NCBI RefSeq assembly: GCF_030680395.1
Contig: NZ_JAUXVR010000039.1
Span: 1 to 53,387, forward strand
Length of the DNA stretch: 53,387 bases
Reading direction: 5' to 3'
DNA from: Methylobacter sp.
GTDB taxonomy: Bacteria > Pseudomonadota > Gammaproteobacteria > Methylococcales > Methylomonadaceae
A program made the translations under genes and the position numbers. Position 1 is the stretch's first letter. Each line of letters starts with the position of its first letter. The notes beneath the pieces were generated by a model, which was not told where the DNA came from, did not search any database, and saw nothing but the letters and a program-made list of their open reading frames with translations. Below are positions 1-8,953 of this stretch, piece after piece.

Positions 1-155
1 GGGATGCCGGAATCCAGTCACATGGATGTGAGACTATGGCTTGGCATCAAGCCTAAATCATGCCACAGCGGTATCGGAAAGTTACCATCCCTGGCTCTGG
101 ATACTGGCATCCCTGCCAGTATGACGGTGCTAGCTGAAGCAGCTTGCTAATCAAG
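1..155. repeat. 155-bp dispersed repeat, left copy (inverted relative to the right end)
   Basis: The first 155 bases are the reverse complement of the last 155 bases of the window (53233-53387), with one mismatch (G at 142 against T in the mirrored copy). The similarity stops abruptly after the shared TCAAG at 151-155. The internal part (ATCCCTGCCAGTATGACG) is related to the MITE at 13885-14028 (ATCCCTGCCGGGATGACG), so this is probably a member of the same repeat family that continues beyond the window edge. It holds no gene. Confidence 0.9.
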
Positions 156-181
156 TTGAGTTTTGATATCAGCGCTATTTG

Positions 182-210
182 GAGTCCAAAGCTTGTTTGG
201 GTCGTATAAT
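182..210 (+). promoter_or_regulatory. Possible promoter of the epimerase gene
   Basis: A perfect TATAAT lies at 205-210, about 80 bases before the TTG start at 290. No good -35 hexamer is seen at 16-18 bp spacing, so this call rests on the -10 box alone. Confidence 0.3.
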
Positions 211-289
211 AAGTAACCGTTATTTTCAGGACCCTGAATCAGGTACGTCAAACACAGCTTAGAATATTGCAGGAAATGGAGAGAAAATT

Positions 290-1303
290 TTGAAGATACT
301 GGTAACAGGAGCAGCCGGATTTATAGGTTCGGCGCTTAGCCTGAAATTGCTGGAACGGGGTGACGAGGTTGTTGGAATAGACAATCTTAACGATTATTAC
401 GATGTCAATCTGAAGCTGGCGCGGTTGGATCGGCTGCAAGGTTATGACCGCTTTAAATTTATCAAGCTTGAAATAGCGGATAGAACGGCGGTAGAAGAGC
501 TCTTCGCCCGTGAGCAGTTTCAACGAGTCATTCATTTGGCGGCTCAAGCCGGTGTACGCTATTCGATAACCAACCCTCATGCCTATATTGATTCCAACAT
601 AGTCGGCTTCATCAACATCCTGGAAGGATGCAGGCACAATTCCGTCGAGCATCTAGCCTATGCTTCATCCAGCTCGGTTTACGGGGCGAATACCAAAATG
701 CCGTTTTCTGTCCATGACAATGTCGATCATCCGGTTTCGCTTTATGCGGCCAGTAAAAAAGCCAACGAATTAATGGCCCATACCTATAGCCATCTTTATA
801 AGCTGCCGACCACCGGCTTGCGGTTTTTTACCGTTTACGGTCCGTGGGGAAGACCGGACATGTCGCCCATCAAGTTTGCCCGTAATATCATTGAAGGAAA
901 GCCGATTGACGTGTTTAATTACGGCAATCATCGTCGTGATTTTACTTATATAGACGACATCGTTGAAGGCGTGATCAGGGTTATTGATCAACCGGCGCAA
1001 GCCAACGCCGCCTGGGCCAGCAAAAATCCCGATCCTGCGACCAGTTTTGCACCTTATCGCATCTATAACATAGGCAATAATAATCCCGTGCATTTACTAA
1101 CGTTCATTGAAACGCTGGAAAAATATTTGGGTAAGGAGGCGATAAAAAATTTATTACCGATGCAGCCGGGAGATGTGCTTGATACCTATGCCGATGTTTC
1201 GGATTTAGCGCATGATTTGGGTTATAAACCCGTTACGCAGTTGGATGATGGGATTAGAAATTTTGTTGAATGGTATAAGGATTTTTACAGGATGGTTTTG
1301 TAG
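290..1303 (+). CDS. UDP-glucuronate 4-epimerase-like NAD-dependent epimerase
   Basis: A short-chain dehydrogenase/reductase-type sugar epimerase of 337 aa, the usual family length. The Rossmann NAD motif GAAGFIG is at residues 7-13, the SSS of the active site at 127-129, and the catalytic YxxxK pair is Y152/K156. The N-terminal stretch with DNLNDYYD is typical of enzymes converting UDP-glucuronate to UDP-galacturonate, which supply sugar for capsule, LPS or exopolysaccharide; the exact sugar is inferred from family resemblance. The start is TTG at 290, chosen because homologues begin MKILVTG and a GGAGAG ribosome site lies about 7 bases upstream. Two glycosyltransferase-like genes follow on the opposite strand, consistent with a polysaccharide region. 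Confidence 0.88.
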   Translation: MKILVTGAAGFIGSALSLKLLERGDEVVGIDNLNDYYDVNLKLARLDRLQGYDRFKFIKLEIADRTAVEELFAREQFQRVIHLAAQAGVRYSITNPHAYIDSNIVGFINILEGCRHNSVEHLAYASSSSVYGANTKMPFSVHDNVDHPVSLYAASKKANELMAHTYSHLYKLPTTGLRFFTVYGPWGRPDMSPIKFARNIIEGKPIDVFNYGNHRRDFTYIDDIVEGVIRVIDQPAQANAAWASKNPDPATSFAPYRIYNIGNNNPVHLLTFIETLEKYLGKEAIKNLLPMQPGDVLDTYADVSDLAHDLGYKPVTQLDDGIRNFVEWYKDFYRMVL

Positions 1304-1328
1304 ATTGAGCATGCTGTTTATGCTCGAT
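1304..1328 (+). terminator. Hairpin just after the epimerase stop
   Basis: GAGCAT (1307-1312) pairs with ATGCTC (1320-1325) directly after the stop codon. No run of T follows, so it is a weak terminator candidate, possibly shared with the converging gene. Confidence 0.3.
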
Positions 1329-1432
1329 ATTCCTGTGATTCAATAGGACAAGGGTTTGCGGGTTTACCCGTCGCCGTTCCATCACCGGATGTTGAAATGT
1401 CGGGCAACGGAAAGCTTTGACTGACCGGGCTA

Positions 1433-2149
1433 TTACGCCTTGCCGGGATCTGGCCGCTGCTTGCAGTAACTCATGCGGGCAAATTCGGTAAACCATTCCG
1501 TTGAAAAATTGACGTTTTTGTATTCTTCAAAGTAAGGGCCGCCTACTGTCCAGTGGACATTCTTAACATCGGCTGGCGGTTGGTCGTACTCTCCCACCAG
1601 CCAGTTCCAGCGAACATCCAACTCACCAATTTGATCATCTTCAAGCCAACTGAAGCGGTGCAGTTCCAGCGCCGATGTAGTATTGACAAATTCCGCGGTC
1701 ACTTTTCTATTTGCCGGGTGTGCGCAGTTCCAAAGTACCACCGAAGACCAGTTTTTTCTTGGGTATTTATACTGAACGGTATTCAGGAATTTAATGTTGT
1801 CCTTAGGTTCATAATCGTGTTTTGTGACGTAAACGGCGCGGTCCGGATCAGTTTCTGTCACTTCCAGAATTTCCCAAATGTCAGTACGCAACATCATGTC
1901 GCAATCGAAGAACACCGCATAACCCTTGTAGTCGCACAAATACGGAACCAGAAACCTGGAAAATGAAAAGTCATTAGATTGTTTGGGATCCCGATCCCGC
2001 GTATAAATATCCTTCAAGTTTGCCAGATTTACCGGAATGATTGCGACAGGCCGGCTGCTGCGTGCCAGAATAGAATGTGCCATGGTGTGCCAAGCAACGC
2101 TTTCCACTTCATCGAAGCCTATAAATATTTTTAAAATTTTTGAATGCAT
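1433..2149 (-). CDS. Glycosyltransferase-like protein with DxD motif
   Basis: A 238-aa protein with no signal peptide or membrane segment. It begins with a beta-strand (KILKIFIGFDEVES) and carries FFDCDMML around residues 81-87; the D82-C-D84 triad after a hydrophobic strand is the metal/nucleotide-sugar motif of GT-A fold glycosyltransferases such as GT8. Donor and acceptor cannot be read from the sequence. The ATG at 2149 has AGGAA about 5 bases upstream. It converges with the UDP-glucuronate epimerase and is followed upstream by a GT29-like gene on the same strand, so a role in surface polysaccharide assembly is likely but inferred. A general GT-A protein of other function is the alternative. 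Confidence 0.65.
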   Translation of the reverse strand: MHSKILKIFIGFDEVESVAWHTMAHSILARSSRPVAIIPVNLANLKDIYTRDRDPKQSNDFSFSRFLVPYLCDYKGYAVFFDCDMMLRTDIWEILEVTETDPDRAVYVTKHDYEPKDNIKFLNTVQYKYPRKNWSSVVLWNCAHPANRKVTAEFVNTTSALELHRFSWLEDDQIGELDVRWNWLVGEYDQPPADVKNVHWTVGGPYFEEYKNVNFSTEWFTEFARMSYCKQRPDPGKA

Positions 2150-2560
2150 AGGTTTCCTGTTTAATAGTTGAAAAGGAAGTTGTTAGCGCCTTGGCATTTC
2201 GAGAATTTCAGGTTATCCGCTCGCTCAAGGGTGTGCAGATTGCAAGTGGTCGGCATTTAAAACCACGTTTCCAAAGAGCCCTGTTTTTTCGAATAGCTTG
2301 TTTAGGCGTCCATTATATAGATTGCTCCCCAATTGCAAGCGAAGCTTTCCAGCAGTTGTTGTTTCAAAAGAGATTAAAATTGAAGTTATATGATCAATCC
2401 CTTGGTCGACCGTGAGCTCCATACCGAACGGGGACGCTATGTGCGTAGTGATCCAGAAGAAAAGCCTTAAAGTGCGTTTTGCCAAAAAAGACTGTGAAAC
2501 AACAGACTCAGTGGCAACGTTAACTTAACTACGCGCTGGCGTGTAATGACTATTTTATCG
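2150..2560. other. Intergenic stretch, no supported gene
   Basis: About 410 bases between two minus-strand glycosyltransferase genes. Short open frames exist on both strands but show no recognisable domain or convincing ribosome site. A 26-codon plus-strand frame (2390-2470) ending in DPEEKP could be a scrap of a lost gene. No promoter or terminator was identified. Confidence 0.4.
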
Positions 2561-3166
2561 TTAAAGAAGCCTCAATAGGCCTTGCGCTTGTAATTTAAGC
2601 ACTTCCTCTTTCTCCTTTTGCCAACGATGAGTCTCGGAGCCCGAAAAAGTAAATCCGATCATCAACAGCTGATGCTCCGTCAAATCGAATTGCTGCAGCA
2701 CATATTGTAAGGCTAAAAAACCGGAACTAGGCCCATATAAACTGCAATCTTTGGCGATATCCAGCATGTGACAGCAATCATGGAACAGATCATCGCCAAA
2801 ATAAACGATTTTTTTATTTTTCAGGCCGTTCCTGGAAACGATGAATTTGGAATAATCGGTCTGTCTGAATGTCTGTCTCGACCAGGGTTTAAACCAAACC
2901 TGACGTGCTGGATTGCTGGTAGGTCTTGGAAACCAAATTTCATTCACTTCGTTGATAAAAGGTAAAGTAGCCAGCCTTCTATACTTGGCATAAGCCCGTC
3001 CGGGTGCCGATGAATTGCAGACGCATAAAACGTCGGTTTTTACTCCGGTATTGATATTAAAATTGTTCTTAGTCGCCACATTAAATCTCACTACCAAGTC
3101 TGCCGAATTTATTTCATCGGACAAATCGGTTTCGACCGTGGCATTACCTACTATTGCTATTATCAT
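2561..3166 (-). CDS. GT29-like (sialyltransferase-motif) protein
   Basis: A 201-aa soluble protein. Residues 4-51 (IVGNATV...INSADLVVRFN...TGVKTDVLCVCN) resemble the L-sialylmotif of family GT29 transferases. Residues 145-172 (GPSSGFLALQYVL...MIGF) resemble the S-sialylmotif, and H180 followed by E185/E187 resembles the VS motif. In the family these bind CMP-sialic acid and the acceptor. Bacterial GT29-like proteins are mostly uncharacterised, so CMP-sugar use is inference. No CMP-sialate synthesis gene is in the window. It is shorter than animal sialyltransferases, which carry a membrane anchor and stem absent here. No ribosome site is clear before the ATG at 3166. The region looks AT-rich compared with its neighbours, which may indicate transfer. 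Confidence 0.6.
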   Translation of the reverse strand: MIIAIVGNATVETDLSDEINSADLVVRFNVATKNNFNINTGVKTDVLCVCNSSAPGRAYAKYRRLATLPFINEVNEIWFPRPTSNPARQVWFKPWSRQTFRQTDYSKFIVSRNGLKNKKIVYFGDDLFHDCCHMLDIAKDCSLYGPSSGFLALQYVLQQFDLTEHQLLMIGFTFSGSETHRWQKEKEEVLKLQAQGLLRLL

Positions 3167-3192
3167 AAGGATTCAGAACTTTAGAGCTTTAA

Positions 3193-3341
3193 GGCGCAAT
3201 AACGATAATGTATTGCACCACATGTTAATTATCATAGTTAAGGGAGCATCCTGTTTATCTTAGCGCATAAAGATCTTGTTGCACATACGCAGTAAGGCGT
3301 AATCCGTAGGGTGCAATAGCGCGAGCGTATTGCTCCCTACG
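3193..3341. repeat. Two related hairpin repeats (GGTGCAATA family)
   Basis: GGCGCAATA (3193-3201) pairs with TATTGCACC (3211-3219). About 90 bases further on, a second hairpin runs from CGTAGG (3305) to CCTACG (3341) with GTGCAATA and TATTGC inside its arms. Both share the same core and are separated by an AT-rich spacer. They look like REP-type dispersed palindromes lying between the GT29-like and MFS/spermidine-synthase genes; the second may also act as a terminator for the latter. Confidence 0.6.
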
Positions 3342-3364
3342 ATGTCTATGGAGTTTAAACAGTC

Positions 3365-5593
3365 TTATTTCCAAATACTGACAATATTGGTGAAGTCGTC
3401 CGTCCAGGGCTTCATGTCGAAATATAAGGGCATCTTTTGCCAGTTGCCGAGGCGGCTTAGGCGTAGTGGTTCCAGTGTTTCGGCGTGCTTTGCCATGACA
3501 ACCCAGTCTGTTGCAACAACCAGCGGGATGTCCTGTTGCGGTTTGAATTCCTGAATCAGCGAGGCTAAGTGCAGGGCTTCCGCATTAATCGATAATACTT
3601 TTTTCAATGATAAATGGCGGTTGGTCATATGAAACGCCAGTATGCCGTTAGGTTTGAGTTTTTTGAAATAAAGCTCCAGTGCTTCCTTGGTCAGCAGGTG
3701 GGTCGGCACCGAGTCGGAGCTGAACGCATCCATGACTAATAAATCAAAGTGTTGATCCGGCTCTTTTTCCAGCGATAAACGGGCGTCTCCTACACGCATG
3801 ACGGCGTGATGAGCGCATTGGCTCAAGTAGCTGAAATAGGCGGGGTTGCTGGCTATGTCGACCACCAGCGGATCGATTTCGTACAGCGTCCAGCTTTGCT
3901 GGTCCTTGGCATAACAGGCCAAGGCCCCCGCGCCCAGTCCGACTACGCCGATATTCCAGGCTTGATCGTTATTATCATACTCTTTAAACAACTGTCCCAT
4001 CGGCCCCGGACGGCTGTAATAGGTCAGCGGTATTTGGCTCAGGTTTGCCGCCAGACGTTGCGCACCGTGCTTGGTCGTGCCGTGAAATAATTCATGATAG
4101 CTTTCAGGCTTGCCTTGTTCATCGGTCAACACCGCTTCACGAACGGCCAGTACGCCAAAAAAAGTGCGTTCCTGATAAAGCGTATGTGATGACAGACCAT
4201 GCAAGCCGAGCGCAAGGAAAATAATAGCGCCGGTCATTAAAGCGAAGCCGACCGGGCGCGCTCGGAGTAGATAGGTCAACAAGGTTAAACCTATCAGACT
4301 GATGACGATGGTGTCGAAATACTGGAGTAAATTATCGACAGTGGCATGAGCAACAATCCCGATAATAACCAGCAGGGCAGGGGCTATTATTTGCGGTAGG
4401 GGTGAATTCATTCGCCCAGGGCGCAGCAGTAAGGCTGCAATAATCATGATCGGGTATTCATAAACAGCATTGAATACAAACGGCGCAACAAAGGTGTTGA
4501 ACATGCCGCCTAACATGCCTGCAAACGACATGATCAGGTAGAAGGTTGTTAAATGCCGGGTATGCGGCCTTAGTTTAGCCAGCTCGCCGTGACAAACCAT
4601 CACCGCAAAGAAAAAAGCGATCAGGTGCAAAATCAGGTAGGCCCAATAAGGCAAATCGGCCGGATTAATGAACGCATAGGCGATAAACGGCAACAGGAAA
4701 ATCGGTTGCAGCTTCACCATTAACGGATGTATTTTGTCGTTCCATTTGGAAAAAACGATAACAAAAGACAATAGGTACAGTGTTAACGGGATAATCCACA
4801 ACAACGGAACGGAGGCAATATCAGTGCTGATGAAGTTGGTCAGACCCAGCAGCAGGCTGGAGGGTACAAAGGCTAGCGCCAGCCAGTGTAATTGGGTGGC
4901 AAGACTGAGATTATTTTCGTCGTTAACAGCATCTACGTTCTCTTGCTGCCCGGTTGTTTGTCTGCTTTTCCATAGCGCAAAAGCGCAGCCTGCAATCAGC
5001 AGGCATAGCAGCAGATAGCCTATGCTCCAATAACTCTTTTGGTTGGCCAGTCCGATATTGGGTTCAAGCAGAAACGGGTAACTCAGCAATGCAATCAGGC
5101 TGCCGGTATTGCTGGCCGCATAGAGATAGTATGGATCATGGCTGGTATGGTGGCCGACATTGGCGAACCATTTTTGAATCAGTGGTGCGGTTGTCGAAAC
5201 CACGAAAAAAGGCAGGCCGATAGCAAGAAATAACGTCCAAAACAGCCAGAATGTCGGGTTACTGTCTGTCGGAGGAACGGTGTTTTCCGGCAAGGCTAAA
5301 GGCAGTGCCAAAAAGCTGATCAGTATGAGTGCGGTATGGATCTGAATTTGGCGATGCTGGCTGTAGCGCGTAGATAGATAGTGTGCGTAAAGATAGCCGA
5401 GAAACAAAATGCTCTGGTAAAACACCATACAGGTGTTCCATACTGCCGGCGAACCGCCCAGCAGAGGTAATAAAATCTTCCCGAACAGGGGTTGCAACAC
5501 AAACATCAGCGATGCACTGGTAAACAAAGTTGCGGCAAATAAGAAGATCAGGGATAAATTGCGGTCGGTGGTGGCTTCTGAATGGTGGTTCAT
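3365..5593 (-). CDS. Fused MFS-like membrane protein / spermidine synthase-like domain
   Basis: A 742-aa protein. Residues 1 to about 480 contain many hydrophobic helices (for example SLIFLFAATLFTSASLMFVL near the start), matching the membrane half of 'fused MFS/spermidine synthase' proteins. The C-terminal part has the SAM-type nucleotide motif VVGLGAGALACYA, then YEIDP, GDARL and VMDAFSSDSVP, as in spermidine synthase-like aminopropyltransferase/methyltransferase folds. Whether it makes polyamines is unknown; many such fusions are uncharacterised. The gene stands alone, with hairpin repeats downstream and a long gene-free stretch upstream. Length and domain order are normal for the fusion family. 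Confidence 0.85.
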   Translation of the reverse strand: MNHHSEATTDRNLSLIFLFAATLFTSASLMFVLQPLFGKILLPLLGGSPAVWNTCMVFYQSILFLGYLYAHYLSTRYSQHRQIQIHTALILISFLALPLALPENTVPPTDSNPTFWLFWTLFLAIGLPFFVVSTTAPLIQKWFANVGHHTSHDPYYLYAASNTGSLIALLSYPFLLEPNIGLANQKSYWSIGYLLLCLLIAGCAFALWKSRQTTGQQENVDAVNDENNLSLATQLHWLALAFVPSSLLLGLTNFISTDIASVPLLWIIPLTLYLLSFVIVFSKWNDKIHPLMVKLQPIFLLPFIAYAFINPADLPYWAYLILHLIAFFFAVMVCHGELAKLRPHTRHLTTFYLIMSFAGMLGGMFNTFVAPFVFNAVYEYPIMIIAALLLRPGRMNSPLPQIIAPALLVIIGIVAHATVDNLLQYFDTIVISLIGLTLLTYLLRARPVGFALMTGAIIFLALGLHGLSSHTLYQERTFFGVLAVREAVLTDEQGKPESYHELFHGTTKHGAQRLAANLSQIPLTYYSRPGPMGQLFKEYDNNDQAWNIGVVGLGAGALACYAKDQQSWTLYEIDPLVVDIASNPAYFSYLSQCAHHAVMRVGDARLSLEKEPDQHFDLLVMDAFSSDSVPTHLLTKEALELYFKKLKPNGILAFHMTNRHLSLKKVLSINAEALHLASLIQEFKPQQDIPLVVATDWVVMAKHAETLEPLRLSRLGNWQKMPLYFDMKPWTDDFTNIVSIWK

Positions 5594-5883
5594 TATTTTT
5601 ATAGGTAGCCCTTAAGGCTTTTGATTTTTAATCTGCTAATGATAAAGCATTTGCTGTTGGATGGGGATAGGTATCTAAAGCAACGCGGCATATCCTGCCT
5701 GACGCCTTCCGGACTAATGCTAATTCCCAGACAAATTGGTGCCGAGATCCAGTAGTCATGGATAAATCAACACCAGATTGCGCTAACTGTTTTTTGCTAC
5801 AAGAACTTTTTCGATCTATTTTTTAGATTTCAGTGTTTTGGATTCGGCAATACTATGCTCAGGGCACGAAAATAACGCAGATA
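5594..5883. other. Intergenic stretch, nothing identified
   Basis: Roughly 290 bases upstream of the MFS/spermidine-synthase gene contain no supported ORF, RNA gene or clear repeat. The minus-strand promoter of that gene should lie here, but no convincing -10/-35 pair was picked out. Confidence 0.4.
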
Positions 5884-5885
5884 TA

Positions 5886-5912
5886 AAAAAGGCGGTGTGA
5901 CCGCCTTTTATA
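5886..5912 (-). terminator. Bidirectional rho-independent terminator
   Basis: GGCGG-TGTGA-CCGCC at 5891-5905, flanked by A's on one side and TTTTA on the other, forms a compact GC hairpin with a T tract in both readings. It lies just downstream of the minus-strand small exported protein and probably ends the cytochrome c4 transcript. Confidence 0.75.
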
Positions 5913-5934
5913 AGCCATAGTCCAACAATTTCCG

Positions 5935-6204
5935 TTAACGTTTGTACCGCTGCTGTTTTTCCGGCTTATTAGTGTCCTGGGAATTATCATAGTCTCTGGA
6001 TTCGTTAATCTCTTGTCTTTCGTCGGCTCTGTCCGCACCGCGCATATTATCCCCGGTTTCTGACTGCTTATTGCTGTTCAGCAAGCGGCCATCAGGACCG
6101 GGGCTTTCATTGCCGTGGTTACTCGGTTGCTTTGCAATAGCCGCCCCGGATAGAGATAAGGCCAAAACAGTTGCCGGAAGTAAAAAATATTTCCTGATTT
6201 TCAT
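5935..6204 (-). CDS. Small exported hydrophilic protein, function unknown
   Basis: An 89-aa protein with a clear signal peptide (MKIRKYFLLPATVLALSLSG, cleavage likely after AIA-K). The mature part is very polar, rich in N, D, E, R and Q, without cysteines or a recognised domain, and looks disordered. The frame is open further upstream, but the ATG at 6204 is chosen because it begins the signal peptide; the longer version would overlap cytochrome c4. It starts 16 bases after the cytochrome c4 stop and shares its terminator, so the two are probably cotranscribed. No function is proposed. Confidence 0.65.
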   Translation of the reverse strand: MKIRKYFLLPATVLALSLSGAAIAKQPSNHGNESPGPDGRLLNSNKQSETGDNMRGADRADERQEINESRDYDNSQDTNKPEKQQRYKR

Positions 6205-6220
6205 ATTGTTGCCTGAGTTG

Positions 6221-6787
6221 TTATAGCGATCCAAAATAAGCCGCCAATGCCTTAAAATCGGCTTCGGACATATTGGCGACAATGGCTTGCATCGGTCCGC
6301 TTTTACGTGAACCTTCTTTGAAGGCTTTTAATTGTTGCGCAAGGTATTCGGGGTGTTGCCCTGCAAGCCTTGGAAACTGGCCGTTACCTTCAGCCTTGGC
6401 GCCATGGCATCCCAGGCACATAGAGGCTTTGGCTTCGCCTGCTTTTGCCAATGCAGGATCGCCCCCGGCCTTGACAGGTTGCTGGCTGGAAAAATAAGCG
6501 GCAAGGTTGTTGATGTCTTCATTGTTCAGGTTGGCCGCCATCGGTTGCATCATCGGATTGGTGCGATTTCCAGCTTTGAATGCTTTAAGTTGATTGATCA
6601 GGTAGGTCGATTGTTGCGCTGCCAAGTTGGGCCATTGCGCATTGCCGCTGTTGCCTTTTTGACCATGACAACTGGCACAAGGGGCAGATTTTTGTTCTCC
6701 GGCGGTTATATCGGCTGCCGAAACCGGCAATGTTAAAAAAACGGACAGGAAAGAAGATAAGATAAAGGATTGTTGTAGTGAGTTCAT
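6221..6787 (-). CDS. Cytochrome c4 (dihaem periplasmic cytochrome)
   Basis: A 188-aa exported protein with a signal peptide ending at about VSA-A (residue 24). It has two class I cytochrome c halves with haem motifs CASCH (37-41) and CLGCH (124-128). Each is followed by an NLA/RLA-type turn and a QLKAFK(A/E)G(N/S)R helix, the internal duplication typical of cytochrome c4. The methionine ligands lie in the PMMQPM and GPMQAI segments. Known members carry electrons in the periplasm from the bc1 complex to terminal oxidases; petABC sits a few kilobases upstream on the same strand. The ATG at 6787 has an AGGTGA ribosome site. Confidence 0.93.
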   Translation of the reverse strand: MNSLQQSFILSSFLSVFLTLPVSAADITAGEQKSAPCASCHGQKGNSGNAQWPNLAAQQSTYLINQLKAFKAGNRTNPMMQPMAANLNNEDINNLAAYFSSQQPVKAGGDPALAKAGEAKASMCLGCHGAKAEGNGQFPRLAGQHPEYLAQQLKAFKEGSRKSGPMQAIVANMSEADFKALAAYFGSL

Positions 6788-7052
6788 GATTCACCTCATA
6801 GGATAGGGTTAGACTATCTGTGGCTATCTATTGGGCAGGCTATCGAAAGAGTCTGCCTTTTTCGGATAGGACTTCACTATACAACTAAAAAGATTAACTG
6901 ATAACAAAAAGTTAAGGGCTGTACGTAAGTATACAAAGTAATAAGTTCGTTTTTGGCAAATCAGGAGAGCAAGTCTACGAGATTTATAGAAGGCAAAAGA
7001 CCAAGTGGTTGCTATGTTCAGCGAGGACTGGCTGGACATAGCAAAAACACAG

Positions 7053-7430
7053 CTATTTTACGATGCGTAAATTGGGTTTTGCAGCAGGTTTTTTTACCGG
7101 CGGTGGCTCATCGCCATCACCATCTTCCTGGTCGAAGATCATGCCTTTGCCGTTTTCTTTAGCATAGATTGCCAACACCGCAGTTATTGGTGTGCTGATA
7201 TGCATTGGCTTTCCGCTAAACCGGGCATTAAATTCAATTTCCTCGTTACCGAGAGAAAGTCCCTGTATCGCTTCCGGCCTTATATTTAAAACGATTTTGC
7301 CGTCTTCAATAAATTCTTTCGGTAAAACGGCACTGGTATCTTCAGCGTCCACAAGAAGATGCGGCGTCAGGTTGTTATCAATAATCCATTCGTAAATTGA
7401 ACGAATTAAATAGGGCTTTAGAGAAGTCAT
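7053..7430 (-). CDS. sspB: ClpXP specificity-enhancing factor SspB
   Basis: A 125-aa protein beginning TSLKPYLIRSIYEWIIDNNLTPHLLVDA, the hallmark of SspB, with the folded domain through about residue 95 and a flexible acidic linker (DQEDGDGDEPPP) leading to a short C-terminal NLRIVK tail of the kind that docks on ClpX. In the family it delivers ssrA-tagged proteins to ClpXP. It lies 11 bases downstream of sspA, as in most gammaproteobacteria, and is the last gene of the petABC-sspAB run. Confidence 0.93.
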   Translation of the reverse strand: MTSLKPYLIRSIYEWIIDNNLTPHLLVDAEDTSAVLPKEFIEDGKIVLNIRPEAIQGLSLGNEEIEFNARFSGKPMHISTPITAVLAIYAKENGKGMIFDQEDGDGDEPPPVKKPAAKPNLRIVK

Positions 7431-7441
7431 AAGGCTAGGAT

Positions 7442-8077
7442 TTACTTTAAAGGCTCGACCATTTCTTTTTCAGCTTCGCTCAGGCTACGCTTGAATGCGG
7501 CTCTGTTGAATATGCGCTGGGCATAATTGGTGATTACTTCATTCGGGGTTGCCACGTCAATGCCTATGCTGGGTAGGCGCCATAACAAGGGTGCGATGAC
7601 ACAATCGATCAGTGAGAATTCATCACTCATAAAATAGGGTCTGGCGGCAAAAATAGGCGCAGCGGATAATATGCTTTCTCTGAGCATTTTTTTGGCACGG
7701 GCGGATTTTTTCTCCCCGGAAAATAAAATTTCGTCCAGTAACTGATACCAGTCCTGATCAATGCGCTTGATCAGCATTCGGGCATTAGCCCGTGAAACCG
7801 GATCCATTTGGTGTAAAGGGGGGTGCGGAAAACGTTCGTCCAGATATTCCATGATGATACGTGAATCATAGAGAACCAGATCGCGTTCAATCAATGTGGG
7901 TGACGTGCCATTGGGATTTAGTTCGAGTAAATCTTCAGGTGGATCTGTCGGGTCATAATATTCTATGTCTGCGACAACTCCTTTCTCGTGCAAAACAAAA
8001 CGGGCGCAGTGGCTCATCGCGCATGTTGGAGATGAGAAAAGCGTCATTACAGATTTACGAGTATTAATATTTGTCAC
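7442..8077 (-). CDS. sspA: Stringent starvation protein A (RNA polymerase-associated, GST fold)
   Basis: A 211-aa protein with a glutathione-transferase fold: N-terminal thioredoxin-like part (SVMTLFSSPT..SHCARFVLHEKG) then the helical part with the family signature PYFMSDEFSLIDCVIAPLLWRL. The stretch MEYLDERFPHPPL is nearly invariant in SspA. It binds RNA polymerase and alters transcription in stress. I chose GTG at 8077 because AAAGAGG lies 9 bases before it; a TTG nine bases upstream would abut that ribosome site directly. It follows petC after about 150 bases and is 11 bases before sspB. Confidence 0.92.
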   Translation of the reverse strand: MTNINTRKSVMTLFSSPTCAMSHCARFVLHEKGVVADIEYYDPTDPPEDLLELNPNGTSPTLIERDLVLYDSRIIMEYLDERFPHPPLHQMDPVSRANARMLIKRIDQDWYQLLDEILFSGEKKSARAKKMLRESILSAAPIFAARPYFMSDEFSLIDCVIAPLLWRLPSIGIDVATPNEVITNYAQRIFNRAAFKRSLSEAEKEMVEPLK

Positions 8078-8167
8078 GAATAACAACCTCTTTAAGACGT
8101 GTAGGGCGTTAAAAAAAAGGTATTATAACAGGTTGGCGATTTTTTTATTTACAGTTGTTAGTAAATA

Positions 8168-8194
8168 GGATGGGCCTTTTTCGTCAGCCCACCC
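8168..8194 (-). terminator. Hairpin between petC and sspA
   Basis: GGATGGGC (8168-8175) can pair with GCCCACCC (8187-8194), one wobble, just after the petC stop. No strong T tract follows on the minus strand, so it may be a partial terminator or mRNA-stability hairpin separating pet from ssp expression. Confidence 0.3.
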
Positions 8195-8229
8195 GATAGT
8201 TTTGGTAACTAAGTTCGTGTTTTCAAGAA

Positions 8230-8952
8230 TTAATGGATGTTCTTCCAATATTCTTTTTTCAGCAGATAAGCTAAAACTAAAAACATTAAAATAAAAAATA
8301 TCACATATTTTCCAAGACGTTGCCTTTCCAGTTGCACTGGTTCGCCGACATACACCAGGAAATTAACCAAGTCATTGACGAAAATATCAAATTCTCCTTC
8401 GGACAATGTACCCGGTTCTTTAATAACCAGCGTGGTATATTCATGACCCCATATGTTTTTTCTAGGTTCTGCATACTGATCACCTTGCAATTGCCAGAGC
8501 GGGTTAGGCATGGCGGTATCCTCGAAAATCAGGTTGTTTACGCCTCTAGGGCTTTTTGGGTCAATATAGTAACTTTTTAAATAGCTGTATAACCAATCGG
8601 CGCCACGCGATCTGGCAATTAAAGATAAATCGGGCGGCTGGGTGCCGAACCATTTTTCTGCGTCATGCCCATTCATGGCGCTGTGCAATTGGTCGTAGAT
8701 ATTGGCTCCTTCCGGTGCAATATCTTTCAACATCTTTTTTTGATCGACATCGGTATCAAGAGCAATACGTAGATAACGAATATGCTTGATTGAATGGCAG
8801 CCAAGACAATAGGTGACGAAGTGTTTCGCCCCGCGTTGCAATGAAGCATTATTGGAAAGATCAATATTCGCGTCTTGCAGTTCAACGCCTTCCGAGGCGG
8901 CAACTCCAAAAGACAGTAATAACAATAAAAGTAATGCCGTTAAATTTTTCAT
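8230..8952 (-). CDS. petC: Ubiquinol-cytochrome c reductase, cytochrome c1
   Basis: A 240-aa exported haem protein. It has a signal peptide at 1-20, haem c motif CLGCH (49-53), the TAMPNPLW segment supplying the methionine axial ligand, and a C-terminal membrane anchor (YVIFFILMFLVLAYLL) followed by KKEYWKNIH. It accepts electrons from the Rieske protein and passes them to soluble cytochrome c, plausibly the cytochrome c4 encoded nearby. It begins one base after the petB stop and is therefore translationally linked to it. Length is ordinary for bacterial c1. Confidence 0.95.
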   Translation of the reverse strand: MKNLTALLLLLLLSFGVAASEGVELQDANIDLSNNASLQRGAKHFVTYCLGCHSIKHIRYLRIALDTDVDQKKMLKDIAPEGANIYDQLHSAMNGHDAEKWFGTQPPDLSLIARSRGADWLYSYLKSYYIDPKSPRGVNNLIFEDTAMPNPLWQLQGDQYAEPRKNIWGHEYTTLVIKEPGTLSEGEFDIFVNDLVNFLVYVGEPVQLERQRLGKYVIFFILMFLVLAYLLKKEYWKNIH

Positions 8953-8953
8953 A

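Noticed and set aside
2225-2485. 86-aa minus-strand protein between the glycosyltransferases
   Set aside because: No homology seen, mixed composition and no ribosome site; kept only as a gene-free stretch.
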